From Branchinecta lynchi (Eukaryota > Arthropoda > Branchiopoda > Anostraca > Branchinectidae), in the NCBI GenBank assembly GCA_023053575.1, contig JAKZAP010000021.1:12896212-12960211 (forward strand): a DNA stretch of 64,000 nt. The letters are read 5' to 3'. The position numbers were made by a program, and so were the translations under genes. Each line of letters starts with the position of its first letter. Position 1 is the first letter of the stretch. Under the pieces are notes generated by a model. It worked only from the letters and a program-made list of their open reading frames with translations, was not told where the DNA came from and did no database searches. Below, piece by piece: positions 54,495-64,000 of the stretch.

Positions 54495-54652
54495 CACTGT
54501 AAAAACAAATCTTGCAGTATTTGCTGCTGGGATTAACCTTGTCTTTATCGAGATAAGATTATCCCTAATTCGGATAAATTTAATCCCAATAGAGATAAAA
54601 TTAGTCCCAGTAGCAATTACTGCATCCTTATTCGGAGAAACTTTTTACAGTG
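54495..54652. mobile_element. Tc1/mariner-type MITE, family M, copy 5
   Basis: TA on both sides with complete termini. Confidence 0.82.
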
Positions 54653-55328
54653 TAGTGGATTAGACTTCCTGCCCATACTGGTTTGCATCACCATCAATTC
54701 CGCACAAAATAGTTACATTTTGAATTTTGTCGGATGCAACGGAGAAAATCCGGCCGGAAAAAACAGATGTCTAGCCACAACCACCACTCTCTCTCTCCTT
54801 ACTTGGCATTCTTAGACGAAAAGATTTGAATCTTACCAGGACTTACTGTATCAAATACTGTAAATTTCTTGTATACCATCCTCAACCTCGTAGGAATTCG
54901 GGCATAACTGCTAACTTTTTGCCCTCTGACTATTTTGCAACATTGCCTATTGCCACCATATTTCTACCCCTGAGCATTTTTCAGCACGCCACCTAGAAAT
55001 TTTTTCAAGAACAAATTAGTACCTGTTTCTGTTTGTCTTTTTACCTTGTGCATTCACTCCGTTATTGAAAGCTCAACCCATTTCTTCCTTTATATTGCGC
55101 TATCTCTTTTTTCTTGTCCTGTGGGTAAAAAAAATTCCGTCATCCTCATCTCTTGGTAAAAGGTAACAACTTCAGGAAAATTTGTAGGCGTGGGAGTCTC
55201 TGACGCATTTCTCTCTGATGGGATTCGCTTCAAAAGACAGTACCTAGATAGTAATTGCTTTCTCCGTGAATCCGCCTGCTATGGATGTTCTCTCGCAACA
55301 ATTTTCTAACAGAACTGAATCATGTCAG
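54653..55328. other. Unassigned, upstream of duplicated exons
   Basis: May hold introns or exons of the small gene at 55.3-56.0 kb. No earlier exon recognised. An acceptor-like ttttctaacag occurs at about 55302-55312. Confidence 0.3.
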
Positions 55329-55525
55329 ATGCCAATTACGAACAAATGAAGGCGCGTGGTAGGCGATTCTATTATTCCATTATATTGCCCTGTCGACACC
55401 GCACTACTTTGGACGCGGAGGTTTGGGCACTCCCGTTTGCGATAGTTATTGATGAGGAATGTCAAATTACGCAATGGTTGGACAGACAAGAAAGTAGAAA
55501 CAGTGCAACAGTTGCGTTTTTGTAG
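55329..55525 (+). CDS. Candidate exon copy A of a small gene (possible NTF2/SnoaL-like C-terminus)
   Basis: After the acceptor-like catgtcag the frame reads DANYEQMKARG..., then LPFAIVIDEECQITQW and LDRQES. The hydrophobic-acidic-ItxW pattern resembles the last beta strands of NTF2-like/SnoaL-like folds; this family guess is weak. It is paralogous to copy B at 55902-56035. The frame runs into the MITE at 55510 and stops at a TAG in it. An in-frame donor (CAAGAAA|GTAGAA, ending 55493) would splice in phase to copy B. No upstream exons were recognised. Confidence 0.4.
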
Positions 55526-55881
55526 ATACCATGGTATCTGTTACCACGGTAACTCGATGAAATTAGTTGTTTTTGCAGTTACCGTGGTATCTGATATACG
55601 GTTGCTCTGCAAAAACGACGATTGCCGAAATTGCGCTTTTCGAAGTCATCCCAAAAGAAAAACTGATATTCAGTCACATCACTAAGTGCTAAACCTCTTT
55701 CTCACCAATTTGTCAACATTTGGTGAAAGCGAAATGACTTTTCAGATACCACAATCAGTTACCACGGTCGGACTGTGGTATCTGAATATCAGATACCACG
55801 ACAACTGGCCAGATACCATGATAACTGCGAAAACGACTTTAGACCGTGGTATCAGATACCATTATCTGCAAAAACGCAACT
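55510..55881. mobile_element. Palindromic MITE, family P, copy 3, between two duplicated exons
   Basis: Ends AGTTGCG and CGCAACT; flanks AAC and AAT (2 of 3 bases match). It interrupts the frame of exon candidate A and provides its stop codon. Confidence 0.78.
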
Positions 55882-55901
55882 AATACAAAGAGTCATGTTA
55901 G

Positions 55902-56035
55902 ATGTCAATCGCTCAAATGAAGATGCGGAGAGGTTCGAGTGTAGGGGTTCTGGCCTACTCCCTATTTTTGCGATAACTATTGACGATGACGGTGAACTTA
56001 CGTACTGGACAAGAAAGGATTCACATGAAGTGTAA
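55902..56035 (+). CDS. Candidate exon copy B of the same small gene, terminal exon
   Basis: After the acceptor-like catgttag the frame reads VNRSNEDAERFECRG, then LLPIFAITIDDDGELTYW and KDSHEV with a TAA stop. The first 35 or so bases align with the start of copy A (catgt[ct]agatg[ct]caat...aaatgaag), and the FAI-I-D-(ED)-(CG)-x-(IL)-T-x-W core is shared, so the two arose by exon duplication. It converges with the DRG1 3' end 47 bp away. Function is not established. Confidence 0.42.
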
Positions 56036-56082
56036 AATTTAATCGTCCAAATATTCAGTCCATAACAAGCAACATCAAACCA

Positions 56083-56185
56083 TCAAACTTTTTTAACAAT
56101 TTGAACAACGTCTTCGTCATTGAGAACATGGTCTTTGCCGACGTTCTGTGGCTGGTGTTTCACTGAAGAACCCCAGACAAGAGCA
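56083..56185 (-). CDS. DRG1: DRG1, last coding exon
   Basis: The acceptor ttctgtttcatttcag|T starts the exon; its first base completes Tyr. It encodes [20 protein letters not shown], then [13 protein letters not shown] and a TGA stop at 56085-56083. This is the extremely conserved DRG1 C-terminus (TGS domain end). The intron between this and the penultimate exon is 6863 bp and holds about ten repeat copies. Confidence 0.92.
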
Positions 56186-56282
56186 CTGAAATGAAACAGA
56201 AGTGTTGTCACCTTGATTTCGCATTTTGGAGCGAATGAAAGTCCGTGATTAATCTGAAAATTCAGTATTCTCATATTCTCAC

Positions 56283-56415
56283 CAGGCCCGTATCCAGGAA
56301 TTTATTTCGGGGGGGGGGGGGGCCTGCGGGTCGGACAAAAAAGTATAAAAAAGACATAGATCAGAGAGGAAAGCCTGTAAAATGATTATTTTTGTATGTA
56401 CCGGATATGGTCTTG
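56283..56415. mobile_element. hAT-type MITE, family D copy
   Basis: Left terminus CAGGCCCGTATCCAGG, then a G tract, the shared gtcggacaaaaaag interior and the right end ggatatggtcttg. Confidence 0.6.
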
Positions 56416-56419
56416 CTGC

Positions 56420-56535
56420 TCAGACCAACTTTCATCAAAATATCTCATTCCTTCGAGAGTTATCGTGCTGACAGACGGACAACTTTTGCGAAGTCATAGG
56501 CATACCTCCACTTACGTTTTGGGATCCCAAAAACG
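56420..56535 (+). mobile_element. HINE-like family B, 3' end fragment
   Basis: accaactttcatcaaaatat to ttttgggatcccaaaa, with only one acagacgg unit left. Small further scraps at 49240-49262 and 51478-51500. Confidence 0.55.
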
Positions 56536-57429
56536 TGGTAAATAATAAGAAGAACATAAATGGCATATACCTAATTACGTAAAACTAATTGAATTATGCC
56601 ATGACTCACCAGGAGACGGACATCTGCCCCACAAACCCACCAACACTTCGCACAGATCCACTCGAAAACCAGTCCAGTAAAAACATAACGGGCGAGCAAA
56701 ATTAACCGACCGACAACTTGTACGTAAACCACCTAATAAAAAATATCGATCTACCCGAAATAATAAACAAAAATTTACTTTCACTTTTTAATCTGTTATT
56801 GATTGACAAGTTCGAGTATGCATTTTCGTGCACGAAGCTATGGACTTGATCTCGACACTACTATTTCTGTTGAATCCGTTTGATAAAATATTATTCGAGC
56901 AACTTATTCAATTCTCCGGGTTTTTGCTTGTAATTGAACCAGAGCCTACAGTTTGTGAAGTAAATTGGAACTGTATAGCCTATGTTCGAGAGGACTAACT
57001 GAAGTTATGCAGCCAAGCTTTCGTCTCATCAAACCATGTTTATGCTTTTTAGTGGAAAGATCCGTTCTAGCAGGCAAGCAGACAAGCACCAGTTTTAAAC
57101 TGAAGATGGACTAAAACCAAGAACAAATAACGAGTAAGAACAATGGTCTCTCATCCATCCACCGACTAAAAATGTTCCGACAAAAATGAGCGGAGGTGGG
57201 CCGATCCATAGCCTTCTTGGTCGCCCGGTTTACTAAATACTGAATTGTGGTCTTAAAAGAAATAGAAACAAAATTTCGACTCCTAATACACACGTAAATA
57301 ACAGTGAGAATACACGATCAGGATTTCCCGGCCAGATTTCCTGTACTTTGATGATGGTGACAAAATCCGAGCAGGAATTCCAGCCCGGGAACAACCGACA
57401 CTGATCGTGTGGTCCAAGGCATGATGATT

Positions 57430-57481
57430 CGGGGGGGGGGGGAGGTCAACCCCCTAACCCCCCCCCCCGGATACGGCCCTG
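57430..57481. mobile_element. hAT-type MITE, family D, internally deleted end
   Basis: Only the G tract, a short centre, the C tract and the terminal ggatacggccctg remain. Confidence 0.5.
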
Positions 57482-57516
57482 TGATACGGCAATTATCAAG
57501 ACAAATAGATATACTT

Positions 57517-57766
57517 ATGTAGCGTTTACACGGACAAGAAATCCCGTCAAGTAGAAAGGAATTCCGATCGACGCGAAATGATTCCGTTCGTGAAGAGAAC
57601 TAGAAAAAAAAGTCTGGCGAGACGAGAACCTTTCATGATGAAAGGAATTTTTTTGTCAGATTTCCTGATCTGAAAAACCAATTTTTTTCCCTCTGAGTGT
57701 AAACATAATCTTGTCACCAAGATCGGATTCTGTTCAAGTTTTCTGTACTTGTAAATGCTGCATTAA
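57517..57766. mobile_element. TIR element, family I, copy 3
   Basis: gtagcgtttacacggacaag ... cttgtaaatgctgc with a deletion in the interior. Confidence 0.62.
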
Positions 57767-57823
57767 ACAACTGAAGAGCAATTTTAGACAGTGAAGACTT
57801 AAAGGTTATGCCAAACCATCCTA

Positions 57824-57981
57824 CACTATATAATTTTTTTTTGTAGTATTTGCTATTGGGATTAATCTTATCTTTATTGAGGTGAGATTAACCCTAATTC
57901 GGATTAATTTTACCCCAATATAGACAAGATTAATCCCAGTAGCAAATACTGACTTCTTATTCGGAGAAACCTTTTACAGTG
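57824..57981. mobile_element. Tc1/mariner-type MITE, family M, copy 6
   Basis: TA on both sides; left terminus diverged (CACTATATAA). Confidence 0.78.
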
Positions 57982-57988
57982 TAGGTCG

Positions 57989-58255
57989 GAGCGTGTCCCA
58001 CCCTACTAACCACAGTCTTGGAATCAAGAATGGAACGCGCTGTATTTTTTGGGGCAAAATATCGTGCCACGGGCCAATCACGTCACAGGCGTCGTAGTTA
58101 CCCCGCTTACTACGCTCCCGAGCGTGGTAAGCAAATAGTTACTACCAGTTACTATTTTGAGAAGGTCGGAACGGTCAGCGTAGTAACTTTTCACGGGACT
58201 GGAAAGAAAATAGTAAACTAATAGTTACTACTGGAACAAACACTGGAACATGATC
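57989..58255. mobile_element. TIR element, family W, copy 3
   Basis: Begins GAGCGTGTCCCACCC; interior with acgctcccgagcgtggtaag; right end ggaacatgatc. Directly adjacent to an inverted copy. Confidence 0.68.
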
Positions 58256-58264
58256 AGAGAGTCA

Positions 58265-58562
58265 GAGCGTGTTCCACCCTTCTACAAATAGTAACTATAT
58301 TAGGTACTATTTCCGTTCCAGACTCACCAAAAGTTTACTACGCTGACCGTTCCAACCTTCTCGAAACAGAAACTAATGGTAACTATTTGCTTACCACGCT
58401 CGGGAGCGTAGTAACTACGGATCTCTGTAACGTGATTGGTCGGATTCGCCCGCGCATGATATTCTGGTGGAAAATAGAAAAATCGTTCCAGACTTGACGG
58501 CAAAAAGCCAGAATTCGTGACGACATGCGTAGTAACTACGGTAGGTAGGATGGAACACGCTC
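58265..58562. mobile_element. TIR element, family W, copy 4 (inverted, tail to tail with copy 3)
   Basis: Begins GAGCGTGTTCCACCC and ends tggaacacgctc, interior in inverse orientation to copy 3, with nine bases between them. Confidence 0.68.
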
Positions 58563-58593
58563 TCAGTCGCACTTCTCTCTTTCTTAACCGGAG

Positions 58594-58729
58594 AGACGCA
58601 AACAAATTTGAAAACTACATGCCGTGGTTGAAAAGTGGGATGAGCCAACCAAAAGAAAAGCTGGTCATGAAATGCATTATGTTACATGACTTACAAGACA
58701 GACTTGATGGCCCACGCCTGCCAAAATGA
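58594..58729 (+). other. Coding-like open frame with acceptor, possible terminal exon
   Basis: Following a pyrimidine-rich tract and accggag, a frame reads DANKFENYMPWLKSGM, then a charged helix-like stretch and LPK with a TGA stop at 58727-58729. It begins just after the inverted W-type MITE at 58562. Its first residues (DAN) resemble the candidate exons at 55.3-56.0 kb, but the rest does not. Product not recognised. Confidence 0.25.
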
Positions 58730-59560
58730 AACTCAAAATACTGGAGCTTCATTTTATCTTGTTTATTTCTTTGAAAAAGTTCGCACCGTAGACTGTTGTC
58801 GGAAGTGCAGCCGAAATATTCGTACTTATATTTATCCCTCGCATAACATCTTAGAGGGATAATTAGCTGATCTACAAAAAAACGACAACATCGCTTTTGT
58901 TTCTTGTATTATCAACGGTCTTTTTGGCTTTAAACAGTGTACTCGAATAACTGGCAAACAGCTCGGCCGAAAAATCGCTAAAAAACTGTAGGTGCAAAAC
59001 GAAACGGACAAAGAGTGGCGGTTAAAGCTCCTAATACGGGAAATCAGGATTCAGGACAGTATGTAAAGCAGAATAAGTACAAGGAGTCCTTTCAGCATAA
59101 TGCGATTTTCCTAATCTTGGATTTTGCACGGAGAACGAGATTCTCTGAAAGCTTTTCTGCCCTTGGATAGCAAACATGAGGATAGGATCGCCCAAGCTAG
59201 AGATCAGAAGATGAGGAAGTTACGATCCCAGTTAACGCATCAGCAGCTAGAACTTTTAACAGTGAAGTTGGGGAGTGTTACTTGATGTGGACTTGATTAG
59301 CAGTTAGCACAAACGAACGACTGGAGTTTCCTGCGAGAGAGCTTACTGAAGCCAAGCAAACAACAAGCCTGATGGTCAAGGAGCGGCAAGATACCATATA
59401 AGATTAATTTTTTTTTTTTTTTTAGTGGAACAGATTTGCGGAATGATTTTATTAGCTTGCTGAAATAATTAAGAGTCGGTCAACCTCGAAACGCCGCCAG
59501 AGGTGTTTCGAGTTAAAATTTAGTGTTTCTATGACGTCATGGGAAAGTGGAAAGTCTTAA

Positions 59561-60046
59561 AGGACGCCTCGCACTATTTACTGTTTGTGTTGCAATATTC
59601 TAAAATATACTACACTGTACAAACAAATCTTGCAGTATTTGCTACTGGGATTAATATTGTCTCTACTGAGATAAGATTATTTCTAATTCGACTTAATCTT
59701 ATCCCAGTAGAGATAAGATTAATCCCAGTAGCAAATACTGCAATTAACTTTAAACCTTTCTCTGAGAAACTTTTTACAGTGTAGGCTCTACTTTTAACAA
59801 TTTACCGATGGGTTTCGCTGTCTTGAGTCTTTCTCAAGACCAGTTTGACCGGTTTTTAGATAACCGGTCAAACTGATTTAGATAACCGGTTTTTCTGACG
59901 AATAAGATTCTAGCAAACAATCGTCGTGAGTGTGACACACGTGGTAAATACTGAAACGCGACAAGTGTGAAAATCAGTCTGGTGCCATCAGGAGGGTTAG
60001 AGTAGGTTGCCTAGGAATTGTACTGATTGTAGGTACGACGGGTCCT
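59561..60046. mobile_element. Element family Z, copy 2
   Basis: TTAA on the left, CTAA on the right; ends AGGACGCCTCG and GACGGGTCCT. Carries family M copy 7. Confidence 0.55.
59613..59781. mobile_element. Tc1/mariner-type MITE, family M, copy 7 (nested)
   Basis: TA on both sides. Inserted in the TTAA-type element at 59561-60046, so it is younger than that copy. Confidence 0.82.
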
Positions 60047-60403
60047 CTAAGTAAATTTCCACCAATTTGCATGTCCTTGTCGCATTTTTCGCATCCCTTA
60101 TTACTCTTAAAGAGATTTCTCTGTGCGAAAACTTTTCAGAAAGTCAGGGCCAATCACATCAAAATTGGCCGAAGTTTCCTCTAAAGGACCCGCTTATTCT
60201 GCCTTTTTGATTATCCCATGCTCCCTTATGGAGTTATAAGCTTCTGGAATCCTCGTTTTTGACCGTTCTTTCGTTTCGTACTCTCGGCTTTTGGGGGATT
60301 TTTTGGCCTAGCACACTTTAACCCGTCACGTAAACCCAGCGAAAGCTTCAAGGTCCGCCGATGACTTTTCCTTTCATAAGGACATGAGAAGCTTAAAGTG
60401 CTG

Positions 60404-60537
60404 TTTTTGGGATCCCAAAACGTAAGTGGAGGGATACCAATGACATCGCAAAAGTTGTCCGTCCGTCCATCTGTAAGCACGATAACTCTCGAAGGGAATG
60501 AGGTATTTTGATGAAACTTGGTGTGAGGCGGCAAGAG
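60404..60537 (-). mobile_element. HINE-like family B, 3' end fragment, inverted
   Basis: ttttgggatcccaaaacgta to gatgaaacttggtgtgag, the inverse of the family B 3' end. Confidence 0.6.
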
Positions 60538-60548
60538 GGGTCCTTTAA

Positions 60549-61172
60549 AGTTTAACCGAAGATTGCTGCGATAGGACAATCTAGTTTCCCATCACTCATC
60601 ACTTAAATTGGCCTGAAGACCCGCTGAAAATACGTTACTTCGTTGTTCGGCTATTCACGAATAATCCCTTTTCAAATAGTGGAATTTCCGTGTGATTTGT
60701 GGTACCTCTACAAAATGCTCTTGTTTATAAATACACTTTGAGCCCAAGCTGACTTTGAAACATTTATTCAAACAATGTTTACAACGGATATACGTCAGCT
60801 ACGATTCTGAATCGTAGCTGACAAGAATTGTAGCTGACGTATATCCGTTGTAAACATTGTTTGAATAAATGCTCTTGTACTTTTGTTGTATGCCTTACGA
60901 GAAAGATTTATGATTTTTTTTTTGTTCAGGCACTAAGCAATCTTCATCAATTTTCACCAATCTCACTAATGCCTACTGAAAAGCCGCGTTTGTGTTGAGA
61001 TTAAAATTTCACGCGTCATAGTAGAATTTACGTTGCGGGGACGACCACAGATATTCTGAACGTTATAACTAGGGCAGATAGTGGAACATAAAAAAAATCC
61101 CTTTGTATAATCCAAATAATCCAGTGTATTCAATTAAATGACACAAAAGTAAGTTGTCCTTTCAGTTAAACT
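60549..61172. mobile_element. TTAA-flanked MITE, family Y, copy 2
   Basis: TTAA on both sides, termini as copy 1. Contains a nested Penelope-like inverted pair at 60758-60870. Confidence 0.65.
60758..60870. repeat. Inverted pair, tail part of the Penelope-like repeat
   Basis: catttattcaaacaatgttt ... aaacattgtttgaataaatg with gatatacgtcagctac arms; nested in a family Y element. A related inverted pair (ttgacggtgcaaaacg / cgttgtgcaccgtcaaa) lies at 19738-19860. Confidence 0.6.
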
Positions 61173-61334
61173 TTAAAGGACAGGTCGTACTTATGATAGC
61201 AATTATTCTACTTCAGTATTTCCATCCATTCTCGTTCCCGAGATTCTTCACTTCACAAGTGTATCCTAGCAATCTGGCGATTCTATTAGCAATCTGGCGA
61301 TTATCACGCTTCCCACGTTTGTTCTCTTCACGTG

Positions 61335-62024
61335 CAGAGATGGGCGAATCCGAATCCAGGATTCGTTCTTTCGGCCAGATTCGAATCTTCTGCTTCTCAG
61401 GCTGGATTCGGACTCAGACTCAATTTCAATTTATTTAACAATAAGGCAAAACATATCTCTCGTGGGCAGAGCCCAAATGCGATCTTTTTGTAGTCATAAA
61501 TAGAGATAAAAGTTGCGTTTTTGATCGAAGTTTGAAGTTACCTTCAACCTCAAAGGTCTCTGCTTAAATACCGTTTCTGGTCGCCGGTCACAGTTCCTTC
61601 GTCCTTCAAACTCTGACCGTCGAACTTCGTACGCTAGTAAGTTCGATGTTTGCTTGAATCGTCGAAGAAAGCGAACGGCGAATAAAACTTCAATCAAAAA
61701 CGCTACTAAAATAAGTTGGATTCCAAACATCAATCTTACGAATCCGCTCAAATTTCTATTCTACATCCTTCCAGTTTCCGTTTTCCCAATTTTTACACAG
61801 TGGGCTTAGACACTCAAATTTGTTTGATGTCCACCACCAAACATGTTAAGTAATCTATCACATTATCTGATTACCTGAAATGTCAGTGTTTCTTGCCACC
61901 TCTGATTTTTAAACTATAACCTATGTACATGATTTGATTTGTGTTAAGGTCAGATTCGATTCCGGATTCGAATCTCAGCATGAAATTGTCGATTCGGATT
62001 CCGAATCAGATTCGCCCATCTCTG
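61335..62024. mobile_element. hAT-type element, 690 bp
   Basis: Terminal repeats CAGAGATGGGCGAATC and inverse; 8-bp flanks TTCACGTG (61327-61334) and TTTACGTG (62025-62032). The termini are enriched in gaatc motifs. No transposase recognised. Confidence 0.75.
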
Positions 62025-62054
62025 TTTACGTGACGTATCGTGCACCCGATCACT

Positions 62055-62237
62055 AGTTGTATTTTTGCGGATACCATGGTATCAGATACCACGCTCAAAA
62101 ATCGTTTTCGCAGTTACCGTGGTATCTGATACGACGGATACGACTGATACGACGACTGATATTCAGATACCAAGACCGACTAATTGCAGATCCAGTTACC
62201 ATGTAACCGATACCATGGTATCTGTAAAGAGGCAACT
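62055..62237. mobile_element. Palindromic MITE, family P, copy 4 (short)
   Basis: A 183-bp copy with the terminal arms and a deleted interior, flanked by ACT at 62052-62054 and 62238-62240. It includes a gatacgac microrepeat. Confidence 0.75.
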
Positions 62238-63048
62238 ACTGCGATGAGCTTATTCGTCCAGAGACCGGTTATTCAAATCTTGCCAGATGGTCATTCAAGG
62301 CAAGGGACATGGAAAGAGGCTAAATCAGCCGAGGCCGTGTGCTATTTTCTGTAAGCATAGCTTCAGAACATCTGAGCAGAAATATAATTCTATAGATCAG
62401 CCGCAGTCAATCCAGAAATCCCTAATCAAGCTGGTTCACACATCCAGTCAAGCCCAAGCCTACTAGCCGAGATGGACCATAACGTATATCGTTTTACTCT
62501 TATGACGTAGCATTTACAGGAGTGAACATCATGAAAATGTAAGGTTTAAATAACACTGCTGGATCCCTAACTAAATATATAAATACCTCCTTAAGGAACC
62601 TGCTCGGATTCAGGATGAAAGAGAACTACTTTTGGCTACGGCAATCCAATAAGTGTGAAAAATCAAAGCCCACTCTCTGTTCAGTTAGTTCAGGGTCCTT
62701 TATTGAGCTTCAATCCTACTGACTTTACCCTGATTCACGAACCATACCGACACAAATACAAAAGAATCAATAAAGGCAGAATTAATATTTTATGTAGTGC
62801 GAAGTGTCATTCAAGTTCTTCCGCTTTCTGAGGGCGTCCTGTGGAACAAGAAATTTCAGCGCGGAACGTTGGTAGTTGAAATCTGGCATTTTAGTTTCAG
62901 AGGGCATGATTTTTTTGTTTTAAATCACTAAAATTATTAGCTGGTAGACAACTCAAAAACACCACTACATTTTTTTCGAATGTCAACCAGGCAATGACGC
63001 CTTATCAGCTAAAATATCCTGCAACCATATCAATAAACTTCAACTTAC
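62238..63048. other. DRG1 last intron, unassigned part
   Basis: No repeat recognised; ends at the donor of the penultimate DRG1 exon. Confidence 0.4.
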
Positions 63049-63171
63049 TATTTGAAATCCTTGATGATCGACTTGTGCAGCTTATTACAGAACTCTTCAA
63101 TGGTGCAGTGCTCATTCTGCAGAACGACGGGCGAGGTGTAATCAGGAAGCTGTCCTTTAGGTTTTGTATAA
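63049..63171 (-). CDS. DRG1: DRG1, penultimate coding exon (TGS domain)
   Basis: The acceptor tttctag|T and donor AAATA|GTAAGT bound 123 nt encoding [17 protein letters not shown], then [19 protein letters not shown]. These match developmentally regulated GTP-binding protein 1, not DRG2 (which has a different sequence after the TKPKG position). This is the TGS domain that follows the GTPase domain. DRG1 with its partner DFRP1/ZC3H15 acts on translating ribosomes. The exon ends in phase 2 (TA), which the next exon completes to TAT. The upstream exons lie beyond position 64000. Confidence 0.9.
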
Positions 63172-63666
63172 CTAGAAAAGAAATCTTAAGAACAAGACTG
63201 AAGTTTTCAGCTGGATCCCAAACCGGTTTGTTCCGGCTTTCTAGTTAAAAGTACAACGGGCGGACCAAATTATTATGATCTCATATTATCCCCCCCCCCA
63301 AATCAGGCGATTCCTGGACAATCTATGTTCGCCAGTGTCGTTGCGGCATTCCTCCAATTTACTAGCTTCGACACGTATAGGCAGAGTTCCTTTTTCTTAT
63401 CCATTCGTTGCTATTGTACAATTCAAATTATCTGCATTATTGACAAGTAATTCTATTGATAATATTAAACGGGAATTCCTTGTACATTCTGGATTCAGCT
63501 GCAAGCAAGTCTGTCAAATTTGTACATTTTTGCAGTTCTGTAACTTCTTTGCACTTCTTTTCTTTGTTACTTAAGAACAACAGAAGTTTCATCAGATAGC
63601 ACCGCCATCTGCCGGCTAAAGCGAAGGTTTATTTTTAGCGGACATGGCACTCTTTATCACTCTAAC

Positions 63667-63826
63667 AGTGCGAACACACGATGATGATCGGGAGCTTCCG
63701 GGCGGGAATTCCTGCCCGGATTTGCGGCACCATCATCACTTCCACACGGAAAAGTTGAAATTTTTTCAACTTCATGATGAAAGTGCAGGAAATCCGGCCG
63801 GGAAATCCTCATCGTGTGTTCGCACT
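63667..63826. mobile_element. TIR element AGTGCGAACACACGATGA
   Basis: A 160-bp near-palindrome: left AGTGCGAACACACGATGATG, right inverse AGTGCGAACACACGATGAGG. Degraded relatives at about 455-695, 1430-1540 and 57303-57420 share the ccggccggg and ggcaccatcatcact core. Confidence 0.65.
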
Positions 63827-64000
63827 TTAAATGACTGATTTTCGTGCGTGATAAAGAGTTTTTGAACTTCGCGCCTAGTAAGTGCATTCTCCGAAATCGT
63901 CCCCACCAAGACATAGAAGAGGTAATGACACGCGATAACAAAAAACGGCTTATTTTCGAAAGGACATCTATGGGCAAGTTAGAAATTTGTATTTCTGAAA

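Overview
This window is animal nuclear DNA, most likely from an invertebrate. The coding regions are broken by GT-AG introns with matched phases, and they belong to families shared by animals (neuferricin, KIAA0930, DRG1, METTL24-like). About nine tenths of the window is introns and spacers filled with small transposable elements. I cannot name the phylum. Elements with internal tandem repeats followed by an ACGG/ACAG microsatellite and a terminal hairpin resemble the pearl/HINE (Helentron-associated) elements described in bivalves, but related elements occur in other animals. There are no operons, CRISPR arrays or prokaryotic signals.

Genes, left to right. (1) A METTL24-like membrane-anchored methyltransferase-domain gene on the minus strand, 21723 to 7698, with four exons that join in frame to 299 residues; its second intron appears to be GC-AG. 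(2) A neuferricin (CYB5D2) gene on the minus strand, 47450 to 34571, with four exons that join in frame to 305 residues. (3) A KIAA0930 (DUF2045) homologue on the plus strand, 47521-48711, one uninterrupted exon of 396 codons. Its start codon is 70 bp from the neuferricin start, so the two share a very compact divergent promoter. (4) A duplicated exon pair on the plus strand near 55329-56035, possibly NTF2/SnoaL-like, split by an inserted MITE. (5) The last two coding exons of DRG1 on the minus strand (63171-63049 and 56185-56083), whose remaining exons lie beyond position 64000.

Mobile and repeated DNA. Several non-autonomous DNA transposon families can be defined by their ends and target duplications. 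They are a TA-flanked Tc1/mariner-type MITE with seven copies, a second TA-flanked MITE, a palindrome-rich MITE with 3-bp duplications, hAT-type elements with 8-bp duplications, TTAA-flanked piggyBac-type MITEs, and several foldback elements. Two HINE-like families (here A and B) with internal tandem repeats occupy much of 2.5-6.4, 9-13.6, 16.9-18.2, 22.6-25.1 and 29-30.2 kb. A 5'-truncated LINE with reverse transcriptase (41640-39785, minus) sits in neuferricin intron 2, and several 3' ends of the same family are scattered about. Tandem arrays include 283-bp, about 135-bp, 195-bp and 24-bp units. A dispersed Penelope-like repeat carries a core resembling a hammerhead ribozyme.

The five genes are not an obvious functional module. 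The only regulatory link visible is the divergent neuferricin/KIAA0930 promoter. The METTL24-like, neuferricin and DRG1 genes carry introns of 2.5 to 6.9 kb made mainly of transposon remains, and the exons are small islands (103 to 376 bp) recognisable only by translation and splice-site agreement.
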